NCBI GenBank assembly: GCA_937898525.1
Contig: CALCBC010000015.1
Location: forward strand, 88,634-152,633
Direction of reading: 5' to 3'
DNA length: 64,000 bases
DNA from: an uncultured Sphingomonadales bacterium
Lineage (GTDB): Bacteria > Pseudomonadota > Alphaproteobacteria > Sphingomonadales > Sphingomonadaceae
Under the pieces are notes generated by a model that was given only the letters and a program-made list of their open reading frames with translations, was not told the DNA's origin and searched no databases. Numbering within the stretch: the stretch's first letter is position 1; each line of letters starts with the position of its first letter. The translations under genes and the position numbers were made by a program. Positions 32,903 to 40,415 of this stretch are shown here, piece after piece.

Positions 32903-34200
32903 CCGAAGATCCTCTTGGTGCGCTCGATCCCGCGCAGCAGCGCGGCGACGTCGCTTTCGTCGCTGTACAATCCGAAACTCGCCCTCGCGGTGGCCGGAAC
33001 GCCGAGCCGGTCCATCAACGGCTGGGCGCAGTGGTGCCCGGCGCGAATGGCGACGTTCTCCTCGTCCAATATGGTGCCGAGATCGTGCGGATGAATGCCT
33101 TCGAGCGCGAAGCTGACGATGCCCGCGCTGTCCTCAGGACCGAACACGCGCACGTCGTTCATCCCGCGAAGCCCTTCGCGCAGCGTTGCAACCAGCTCCG
33201 CTTCGTGGGCGTGAATCGCCTCGAGCCCGATCGCCGAGACGTAGTCGCAGGCGGCGCCGAACCCGATCGCCTCGACGATCGCCGGGGTGCCGGCCTCGAA
33301 CCGCTGCGGCGGCGGGGCGAAGGTGGTCTTGTCGAAGGTGACCCGCTCGATCATCGCGCCGCCGCCCTGCCACGGCGGCATCGCCTCGAGCAGCTCGTGC
33401 CGTCCCCACAGCGCGCCGATCCCGGTCGGGCCGTAGAGCTTGTGGCCGGAGAAGGCGTAGAAGTCGCAGCCGAGCGCGGCGACGTCGACCGGCAGGCGCG
33501 GCACCGCCTGGCAGCCGTCGAGCAGCAGCTTCGCGCCGACCGCGTGGGCGAGCTCGGCTGCGCGGGGCGCGTCGAGCACCGAGCCGAGCACGTTCGAAAC
33601 GTGGGCGAAGGCGACCATCGCGTGATCGGGCGTAAGCAGGCGTTCGGCCGCGTCGAGATCGATCCGGCCGTCGTCGGTCAGCGGGCAGACGTCGACCTGC
33701 CACCCGGCGAGCTGCCAGGGGACGATGTTCGAATGGTGCTCGAGCTCGCTCAGCAGCACCCGGCGCTTGTCGGGCCAGGCGTAGGCGACGAGGTTGATCG
33801 CCTCGGTCGCGCCGCGGGTGAAGACGATCTCGTCCTCGCGGCCGCCGACGAACTGCGCCACCCGCCGCCGCGCGGCCTCGTAGCCGAGCGTCATCTCCGC
33901 CGAGCGCGTGTACACCCCGCGGTGGACGGTCGCGTAGTCGGCGCCGATCGCGCGGGCCACCGCATCGATCACCGCCTGCGGCTTCTGCGCGGTGGCGGCG
34001 GAATCGAGGTAGTGCCAGGGCTTGCCGTCGGCGCTCACGAGGCCGGGGAAATCGCGCCGCAAATCCTCCCCGAGCTTGCGCGGGGAGGTGGCGGTCGCCG
34101 CAGGTGACTGGCGGAGGGTGGCGCCCACTCCACTACCCGCTTCGCGGGCGGTCCCCCTTCCCGAGGCAAGCTCGGGGAGGATCGGGTCGTGCTCGCTCAT
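32899..34200 (-). CDS. sufS: Cysteine desulfurase SufS with a 40-residue repeat-encoded insertion
   Basis: A 433-residue PLP enzyme: YLDSAATAQKPQAVID, VHRGVYTRSAEM, LSELEHHSNIVPWQ, the PLP Lys in FSGHKLYGPTGIGALWG, and active-site Cys in IRAGHHCAQPLMDRLG. It supplies persulfide sulfur to SufBCD. Residues 7-46 are translated from a palindromic element of exactly 120 bases (34063-34182). Removing them gives MSEHDP joined to LRRDFPGL, the normal SufS N-terminus. ATG 34200 overlaps the sufD stop. An in-frame start after the insertion is not obvious, so the insertion is probably translated. Confidence 0.92.
   Translation of the reverse strand: MSEHDPILPELASGRGTAREAGSGVGATLRQSPAATATSPRKLGEDLRRDFPGLVSADGKPWHYLDSAATAQKPQAVIDAVARAIGADYATVHRGVYTRSAEMTLGYEAARRRVAQFVGGREDEIVFTRGATEAINLVAYAWPDKRRVLLSELEHHSNIVPWQLAGWQVDVCPLTDDGRIDLDAAERLLTPDHAMVAFAHVSNVLGSVLDAPRAAELAHAVGAKLLLDGCQAVPRLPVDVAALGCDFYAFSGHKLYGPTGIGALWGRHELLEAMPPWQGGGAMIERVTFDKTTFAPPPQRFEAGTPAIVEAIGFGAACDYVSAIGLEAIHAHEAELVATLREGLRGMNDVRVFGPEDSAGIVSFALEGIHPHDLGTILDEENVAIRAGHHCAQPLMDRLGVPATARASFGLYSDESDVAALLRGIERTKRIFG
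34063..34182. repeat. 120-bp palindromic element inside the sufS coding region
   Basis: The ends are perfect 17-base inverted repeats (ATCCTCCCCGAGCTTGC at 34063-34079 and its complement at 34166-34182). Each end forms a CCTCCCCG/CGGGGAGG-type hairpin. Inside, CCCGC-TTC-GCGGG (34136-34148) forms another. At 120 bases it keeps the sufS frame and has no in-frame stop. A partial copy sits at 15776-15803. It resembles intergenic repeats I know from sphingomonad genomes, but here it is coding. Confidence 0.85.
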
Positions 34201-34949
34201 GCCTTGTCTCCCAGGGCTGCGAGCGCCGCGTTGAGCAGCGCATCGCGTTCCGCCTCGTCTGCCACCGCGACGAAGGCGTCGGCGATGAATGCCTGCACCA
34301 GCAGCTTGCGCGCGCTCTCCGGCGGAATGCCGCGCGCGGCCATGTAGAAGCGGGCGGCCTCGTCGAGCTGGCCGATCGCCGCGCCGTGGGCGCATTTGAC
34401 ATCGTCGGCGAAGATCTCGAGCTCGGGCTTGGCATTAGCCGCCGCGCCGCGCTCGAGCAGCAGCCCCTTGAAATCCTGCGCCGCATCGGTCTGCTGCGCG
34501 TGGCGGGCGACCTCGATGCGGCCGAGGAAGTTGCCGGTCGCTTCGCCCCAGTGGACCGCCCGCACGACCTGGTTCGAGCTGGCTTCGGGCTCGGCGTGGA
34601 TCGTGCGCGTGACGAACTCGCGGGTGGTGCTGTCACCGCCGATGGTCACGCCGCCGAACTCGAAATGCGCCCCGCGGGCAAGGCGGACCTCGACCTCGAG
34701 CCGGGTGTAGGCGCCGCCCGCGTTGACTGCGAACAGCTCGGCCCGCGCCCCTTCGCCGAGAGTCAGGCGCACGCGGTGCAGCTCGGGGCCGGGGCCGTCG
34801 AGGATGAGGCATTTGCGCCGCGTTTCACCGGGGGCGAGGGCGATTTCCTTCCACCGGCCGAAGTCCTCGAGCGCGAACGCTTCGAGCGCCGCGAAATCGG
34901 CATAACGCCATTCCTCGTCGCGGGCGGTCGGGAGGGCGAGCAGGGTCAT
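34197..34949 (-). CDS. sufD: Fe-S scaffold subunit SufD
   Basis: A 250-residue protein. The SufB/SufD beta-helix core ends with KPELEIFADDVKCAHGAAIG, then QLDEAARFYMAARGIP, the segment carrying the conserved His and the C-terminal helices. It is much shorter than E. coli SufD (423), lacking most of the N-terminal helical domain. SufD with SufB and SufC2 forms the scaffold; SufD helps iron entry. The start ATG 34949 lies 193 bases after sufC, a gap occupied by a palindromic element. The stop overlaps sufS. Confidence 0.9.
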   Translation of the reverse strand: MTLLALPTARDEEWRYADFAALEAFALEDFGRWKEIALAPGETRRKCLILDGPGPELHRVRLTLGEGARAELFAVNAGGAYTRLEVEVRLARGAHFEFGGVTIGGDSTTREFVTRTIHAEPEASSNQVVRAVHWGEATGNFLGRIEVARHAQQTDAAQDFKGLLLERGAAANAKPELEIFADDVKCAHGAAIGQLDEAARFYMAARGIPPESARKLLVQAFIADAFVAVADEAERDALLNAALAALGDKA

Positions 34950-34985
34950 CCGAGCCTCGCGGCGCGGTGCTTGCCGCTTCCTTGA

Positions 34986-35132
34986 TCACACAACGACACA
35001 AAGGCACGAAGATGGAGCGCCAGCGGCGAAGCCGCTTTCCAATTCCCGGGCAGCAACACCCCTAGATCTGCCAATGACAGGGCGGCTTCGCCGCGACGAG
35101 CGGCATCTTCGTGCCTTTGTGTCTTCGTGTGA
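34986..35132. repeat. 147-bp palindromic element between sufC and sufD
   Basis: Terminal inverted repeats of 29 bases (34986-35014 and 35104-35132) match at 27 positions; their core is ACACAAAGGCACGAAGATG. The interior has two hairpins (AGCGGC-GAA-GCCGCT and GCGGC-TTC-GCCGC). It fills most of the sufC-sufD gap and would be transcribed within the operon. A degraded relative is seen at 44077-44124. Confidence 0.85.
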
Positions 35133-35142
35133 GAAATATTCA

Positions 35143-35985
35143 TCACGCCACCGCCTCGTAGCCCTCACGCTCGAGTTCGAGCGCCAGTTCCGGCCCGCCG
35201 CTCTTCACGATCCGCCCTTTCGAAAGCACATGCACGAAGTCGGGCCGCACGTAGTCGAGCAGCCGCTGGTAGTGGGTGATCAGCAGCACGCCCTTGTCGG
35301 GCTTGCGCATTATCGCGTTGATCCCCTCGCCGACGATCCGCAGCGCGTCGATGTCGAGGCCCGAATCGGTCTCGTCGAGCACCGCGAACGTCGGGTCGAG
35401 GATGCCCATCTGGACCATCTCGGCGCGCTTCTTCTCGCCGCCCGAGAAGCCGACGTTCACGGGGCGCTTGAGCATCTCCATGTCGAGCTTGAGCAGCGCC
35501 GCCTTCTCGCGCGCCAGCTTGAGGAACTCGCCCCCGGACAGCGGTTCCTGCCCCCGCGCCTTGCGCTGCGCGTTGAGCGCCTCGCGCAGGAACTGCACGT
35601 TGCTGACGCCCGGGATCTCGACCGGGTACTGAAAGCCGAGAAACAGCCCCGCCGCCGCGCGCTCGTGCGGCTCGAGCGCGAGCAGGTCGATCCCCCTCCC
35701 GCCTGCGGGAGGGGTCAGGGGTGGGTGAGTCGGATCCGGCGCTGCGCTGGCGGTGACAGGCCCACCCCCGGCCCCTCCCGCAAGCGGGAGGAGAGGCGTG
35801 AAGCGCACCGACCCCCCGGTCACCTCGTACCCCGGCCGCCCGCCGAGCACATAGGCCAGCGTCGACTTGCCCGCCCCGTTGGGCCCCATGATCGCGTGCA
35901 CCTCGCCCGCGTTCACGGCGAGCGAGAGCCCGTTGAGGATCGGCGTGCCGCCGACGGTGGCGTGGAGGTCGGTAATCTCGAGCAT
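35143..35985 (-). CDS. sufC: Fe-S assembly ATPase SufC with a repeat-encoded loop
   Basis: A 280-residue ABC ATPase (about 248 in E. coli). Walker A is GPNGAGKST at 34-42, the signature is VNVGFSGGEKKR, Walker B is FAVLDETDSGLDIDAL, and the H-loop is ITHYQRLL. SufC drives the SufBCD scaffold. Residues 63-99, between GGSVRF and DLLALEPHERAA, are Gly/Pro-rich and encoded by a palindromic element; E. coli has only three residues there. All catalytic motifs are intact, so function is probably kept. ATG 35985 directly follows the DUF559 stop (TAGATG). Confidence 0.93.
   Translation of the reverse strand: MLEITDLHATVGGTPILNGLSLAVNAGEVHAIMGPNGAGKSTLAYVLGGRPGYEVTGGSVRFTPLLPLAGGAGGGPVTASAAPDPTHPPLTPPAGGRGIDLLALEPHERAAAGLFLGFQYPVEIPGVSNVQFLREALNAQRKARGQEPLSGGEFLKLAREKAALLKLDMEMLKRPVNVGFSGGEKKRAEMVQMGILDPTFAVLDETDSGLDIDALRIVGEGINAIMRKPDKGVLLITHYQRLLDYVRPDFVHVLSKGRIVKSGGPELALELEREGYEAVA
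35693..35793. repeat. 101-bp palindromic element inside the sufC coding region
   Basis: The ends are 22-base inverted repeats (35693-35714 and 35772-35793, 20 of 22 matching). Each is itself a hairpin: CCCCTCCCGC-CT-GCGGGAGGGG on the left and a near copy with loop AA on the right. GGGGTGGG (35718-35725) pairs with CCCACCCC (35761-35768). It adds about 34 codons to SufC without breaking the frame. The sequence is unrelated to the sufS element. Confidence 0.85.
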
Positions 35986-36507
35986 CTATTCGGAACTCTC
36001 GTCGTTGTCGGTGTCGAACACCGTGTCTTCGCAGGCGTCGCCGTGCGGCTGGGCCGCCGCATTCGCCTTCATCGCCTTGCGCCGGTCGAACGGCTTCTGC
36101 AGCTCGGCGAGCACCGCCGCGACCACCGCGTCGCCATCGTCGAGCACCTGCTCGTCGGCGAACCGCAGCACGCGGATGCCGACGTCGGCCAGCTTCTTGT
36201 CCTGCAGCGCGGCGACTTCGGCGCTCATGTCGCCGGTGACCTCGACCACCAGCCAGCGCGCCGGGCAGGCGAAGTCGACCACGGTCGAGCCGATCACCAC
36301 CTGGCGATGGAACTTGAACCCGCCGACCTTCTGCCCGCCAATCCGCGCCCACAGCGCTGTCTCGGCCTCGGTCGGCTCGCGCCGAGCGGCACGCGCCATG
36401 TCCTTGAGCCGCGCGCGGCGCGTCTCGGACACGTTCCACGCGGTGCGCGGCGGCGCGGCGGCGCGCTCAGCGGGACCGCGGAGGGAAAGTTTGCGACGTT
36501 CGGTCAC
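35986..36507 (-). CDS. DUF559 (Vsr-like endonuclease fold) protein within the suf operon
   Basis: A 173-residue protein with RARLKDMARAARREPTEAET, LWARIGGQKVGGFKFHRQVV and IGSTVVDFACPARWLVVEVT, the DUF559 core. In this family the last strand normally reads E-x-D-G; here it is E-V-T-G, so one predicted metal ligand is lost. GTG 36507 is chosen because AGGGGAG lies 7 bases upstream. A C-terminal tail of about 35 residues is acidic. It lies between sufB and sufC as in other sphingomonads. Its role is unknown. Confidence 0.78.
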   Translation of the reverse strand: MTERRKLSLRGPAERAAAPPRTAWNVSETRRARLKDMARAARREPTEAETALWARIGGQKVGGFKFHRQVVIGSTVVDFACPARWLVVEVTGDMSAEVAALQDKKLADVGIRVLRFADEQVLDDGDAVVAAVLAELQKPFDRRKAMKANAAAQPHGDACEDTVFDTDNDESSE

Positions 36508-36532
36508 CGACAAACTCCCCTGAAAACGAGCT

Positions 36533-36677
36533 CGTCACCCTGAACTTGTTTCAGGGCCCATCGAGCAGCACGCGCCGGAGCATGCGGATGCAGCGCCACC
36601 TTGCGATTGGCTCGAGCATGGACCGATAGCGCCGCGCGGGGCGGGAAAATGGGTCCTGAACCAAGTTCAGGATGACG
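36533..36677. repeat. 145-bp palindromic element between sufB and the DUF559 gene
   Basis: Terminal inverted repeats of 29 bases (36533-36561 and 36649-36677) match at 26 positions. Each arm contains a CCTGAACTTG/TTCAGG hairpin. This is the familiar sphingomonad repeat with the CGTCA-C/T-CCTGAAC end. The interior (36562-36648) is unrelated unique sequence. A single related arm is at 38989-39018. Confidence 0.85.
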
Positions 36678-36700
36678 GTCGAGAGGATAGGGGAAGTGCA

Positions 36701-38182
<1,482 letters not shown>

Positions 38183-38207
38183 GCGATGCCCTGGGGCTGG
38201 AATGGGT

Positions 38208-38400
38208 GGCGCGGAGGTGCGGAAACGCGGGCGACAAGGGGAGTTCGCGCAGAGATCGCAGAGAGGATCGTCCGCCGAAGACGATTTTCGATTGCGATGC
38301 CGACGGCAAAGTCGGGTGACTGCGATGACAGGCGGCTTCGCCGCAGATCCACGATCTCTGCGCCCTCTGCGGCCTCTGCGCGATTCAGAATCTCCGCGCC
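38208..38400. repeat. About 190-bp palindromic element between sufR and sufB
   Basis: The outer ends are GGCGCGGAG (38208-38216) and CTCCGCGCC (38392-38400). The inner arms are CGCGCAGAGATCGCAGAG (38246-38263) and CTCTGCGGCCTCTGCGCG (38365-38382), which are largely complementary. The GCAGAG repeat motif is a known class of dispersed bacterial palindrome. It would be transcribed in the sufR-sufB leader. Confidence 0.7.
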
Positions 38401-38423
38401 TTTGCACCCGTGCGTGAAAAGAC

Positions 38424-38852
38424 TCATGGCGCAACCTCCGCGGCGAGGTGCGGCTGCGCCAGCCGGGTGAGGGGGACGCCAGCGAGGGCGCCGCGCAGGG
38501 TCTCGTTGACCACGCCCCAGTGCGGGCGGACGTTGCAGCAGGTTTCGAGCGCGCAGTCGTGACGGCCCCGCTCGACGCACGAGGTCAGCGCAATCGGGCC
38601 CTCGACCGCCTCGACGATGTCGGCGAGCGTGATCGCCGCGGCCGGGCGCGCCAGCTTGAGCCCGCCCCCGGCCCCGCGGACCGACCGCAGCAGGCCGGCG
38701 CGCGACAGCAGGCTGACCAGCTTCTGCACGGTCGGCACCGGTAGCCCGGTTTCCTCAGCGAGATCGGCCGCCGAGACGCGCGCCGAGCCGCAGTGGCGCG
38801 CGGCGGCGCACATCGTGACGACGGCGTAGTCGGCCATGCTGGAGAGGCGCAT
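38424..38852 (-). CDS. sufR: SUF operon Rrf2-family Fe-S regulator
   Basis: A 142-residue Rrf2/IscR-type regulator. The winged helix is MRLSSMADYAVVTMCAAARH, LAEETGLPVPTVQKLVSLLS and GLLRSVRGAGGGLKLARP. Cys92, Cys100, Cys105 and Cys106 form the probable cluster-binding region, close to IscR Cys92/98/104. It should sense Fe-S status and control the operon it heads. ATG 38852 is preferred over an upstream frame to 38894 that would include the operator. The symbol is used in the sense of the proteobacterial SUF regulator. Confidence 0.88.
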   Translation of the reverse strand: MRLSSMADYAVVTMCAAARHCGSARVSAADLAEETGLPVPTVQKLVSLLSRAGLLRSVRGAGGGLKLARPAAAITLADIVEAVEGPIALTSCVERGRHDCALETCCNVRPHWGVVNETLRGALAGVPLTRLAQPHLAAEVAP

Positions 38853-38865
38853 GTTGCGATCCGTA

Positions 38866-38890
38866 AAATCGGAGTGATTCGTTCCGATTT
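38866..38890. promoter_or_regulatory. Probable SufR/IscR-type operator of the suf operon
   Basis: A perfect 8-base inverted repeat, AAATCGGA (38866-38873) and TCCGATTT (38883-38890), has a 9-base spacer. It lies 14 bases upstream of the sufR start, where a promoter for the operon is expected. The symmetry and position suggest autoregulation by SufR. It is AT-richer than its surroundings. Confidence 0.6.
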
Positions 38891-38988
38891 GCACTTAGGA
38901 GCGGCGGGCGCGGATTTCAAACAACCAGCGCTTGCAGTGGCCCAAGGCCGCGTGGCGTGACCGGCCGGCCACGACCAACGGACGTTAT

Positions 38989-39018
38989 CCGTCATCCCGA
39001 ACGTGTTTCGGGCCCCAT
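38989..39018. repeat. Single arm of the CGTCA-type palindromic repeat
   Basis: CGTCATCCCGAACGTGTTTCGGGCCCCAT resembles the arms of the 36533-36677 element and folds as a CCCGAA/TTCGGG hairpin. No second arm was found nearby, so it is a solo or decayed copy. Confidence 0.6.
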
Positions 39019-39140
39019 GTAGCGGCTCCGCGCAGACAGCTCGCCTGGGCGCGCCGGCTGCGGAGATCCGCTCCCCGCCGACAGCGCAACGCTTGCGATG
39101 CCGGCAAGGAGCGCGCGCCCGGCTTGCGCCGAACAAGGTC

Positions 39141-39173
39141 AAAAAAAGGGCGGCCCCAAACTGGGACCGCCCC
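39141..39173 (-). terminator. Intrinsic terminator on the minus strand, no gene before it
   Basis: On the minus strand a GGGCGG/CCGCCC stem is extended by CCC/GGG with loop AGTTT, followed by UUUUUUU. It is the strongest U tract of the terminators I found. The stem sequence equals that of the rpsI terminator at 21067-21096. No protein gene lies upstream on this strand before pyrD (which is on plus), so an RNA is the likely client. Confidence 0.75.
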
Positions 39174-39300
39174 TTGAAAGTGGAGAACTCGTTGCATCGC
39201 TGCTTCGAGCCCTTCGGGTCGCAGCGCCCAATTAGCTGATTCGCTGCCGCCGGACTTGTAGGAAAGCGACAATCTCCGCTCCGGAGCACAAAATCATTGA
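39141..39300 (-). ncRNA. Candidate small RNA, boundaries of the 5' end uncertain
   Basis: The 3' end is set by the terminator with seven U at 39141-39147. The 5' end is guessed within the AT-rich stretch 39285-39320. The segment contains pairings such as GGAGC with GCTCC near 39278-39290. No good reading frame with a ribosome-binding site is seen. A palindrome resembling a Fur box lies just upstream (39323-39335). It could be an iron-responsive sRNA beside the suf genes; this is inference. Confidence 0.35.
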
Positions 39301-39322
39301 AACCGCTGAACAAATTGACCTT

Positions 39323-39335
39323 GCTAATGATTAGC
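39323..39335. promoter_or_regulatory. Perfect 13-base palindrome resembling a Fur-type box
   Basis: GCTAATGATTAGC is symmetric around G39329 and resembles the TGATAATNATTATCA 7-1-7 Fur consensus (core AATNATT identical). It lies 44 bases before the pyrD start and about 25-40 bases upstream of the guessed sRNA start on the other strand. Which transcript it controls is not clear. Confidence 0.4.
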
Positions 39336-39379
39336 TTGCTTCGGTCGACAGCGGGCGCCGGCGCTGCCATAGGCGCCGC

Positions 39380-40405
39380 GTGAGCTACCGCCTGTTGCGT
39401 CCCGCGCTGTTTCTGCTCGAGGCCGAGCGTGCGCACCGACTCGCGGTGGCGGCCCTGCGCGCGCTGCCGGCGGGCAGTCCGCCGCCGTCCGGCCAGCTCG
39501 CCATTCGCGTCGCCGGGCTCGACTTCCCGAATCCGCTGGGCATGGCCGCCGGGTTCGACAAGGACGCCGAAGTGCCCGATGCGCTGCTCGGGCTCGGGTT
39601 CGGCTTTGCCGAAGTCGGCTCGATCACCCCGCGGCCGCAGGCGGGCAACCCGAAACCGCGCCTGTTCCGGCTGGCCGAGGACCGCGCGGTGATCAACCGC
39701 ATGGGGTTCAACAACGGCGGCGCCCCGGCCGCGGCAGCGCGCCTCGCGAAGCGCGAGCGGCGCGGGATCGTCGGCATCAACATCGGCGCCAACAAGGATT
39801 CGGCCGACCGCATCGCGGACTACGCGCAGATGACGCGGGTGATGGCACCGCTCGCCGACTACCTCGCGGTGAACATCTCGAGTCCGAACACGCCGGGGCT
39901 GCGCGCGTTGCAGGACGAAGGCGCGCTGACCGGACTGCTCGACGCGGTGCTCGAATCGCGTGGGCCGGAAGGCCCGCCGGTGTTCCTGAAGGTCGCCCCC
40001 GACCTCGAGCCGGCCGACATCCATGCTATCGCCCGGATCGCGATCGACCGGCGGCTCGGGGCGCTGATCGTCTCGAACACGACGATCTCGCGCCCGCCGC
40101 TGCGCTCGCGCCACGCGGGCGAGGCGGGCGGGCTGTCGGGCGCGCCGCTCAGGCCGCTCGCGCTCGAACGCCTGCGCGACTTCCGCAAGGCGACCGGCGG
40201 CGAGCTGCCGCTGATCGGCGTCGGCGGGATTGCCACGGCCGAGGACGCGTGGGAGCGGATTCGCGCCGGGGCGAGTCTCGTCCAGCTGTACAGCGCGATG
40301 GTCTACGAGGGGCCCGGGATCGCCCGCCGGATCTTGCGCGGGCTCGAGGCGCTGATGCGCCGCGACGGGTTCGGCTCGGTTGCCGAGGCCGTGGGAAGCG
40401 AATAG
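39380..40405 (+). CDS. pyrD: Dihydroorotate dehydrogenase (quinone), class 2
   Basis: A 341-residue enzyme: LDFPNPLGMAAGFDKDAEVP, GFGFAEVGSITPRPQAGNP, LFRLAEDRAVINRMGFNN, VGINIGANKDS, LAVNISSPNTPGLRALQD, LKVAPDL and IGVGGI. The N-terminal helices dock on the membrane and deliver electrons to ubiquinone. The catalytic Ser is in NISSPNT. GTG 39380 is the start; no strong ribosome-binding site is seen. It ends 10 bases before the gamma-glutamyltransferase gene. Confidence 0.95.
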   Translation: MSYRLLRPALFLLEAERAHRLAVAALRALPAGSPPPSGQLAIRVAGLDFPNPLGMAAGFDKDAEVPDALLGLGFGFAEVGSITPRPQAGNPKPRLFRLAEDRAVINRMGFNNGGAPAAAARLAKRERRGIVGINIGANKDSADRIADYAQMTRVMAPLADYLAVNISSPNTPGLRALQDEGALTGLLDAVLESRGPEGPPVFLKVAPDLEPADIHAIARIAIDRRLGALIVSNTTISRPPLRSRHAGEAGGLSGAPLRPLALERLRDFRKATGGELPLIGVGGIATAEDAWERIRAGASLVQLYSAMVYEGPGIARRILRGLEALMRRDGFGSVAEAVGSE

Positions 40406-40415
40406 CACCCGGCCG

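Larger units (their letters stand above)
38891..39379. other. 489-base region without protein genes, upstream of sufR and pyrD
   Basis: No convincing coding frame is present. It contains one arm of the CGTCATCC-type repeat (38989-39018), a strong minus-strand intrinsic terminator (39141-39173), a candidate small RNA ending there, and a perfect 13-base palindrome (39323-39335). The 39260-39340 part is clearly AT-richer than the rest of the window, as expected for promoters of pyrD or of a divergent transcript. Confidence 0.6.

Noticed and set aside
34063..34182. Sequencing or assembly artefact creating the SufS insertion
   Set aside because: The element is complete with perfect inverted ends, keeps frame, and a partial copy exists at another locus. 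An artefact would be unlikely to be exactly 40 codons. Reads were not available to confirm.
34197..34949. SufD truncated by repeat insertion
   Set aside because: The reading frame has a normal start with a typical SufD C-terminal core. Short SufD proteins are, to my knowledge, usual in this group, so I see no sign of breakage.
38183..38423. Possible small gene or leader peptide between sufR and sufB
   Set aside because: Short frames exist but follow the palindromic repeat and lack a ribosome-binding site. The repeat explains the open stretch.
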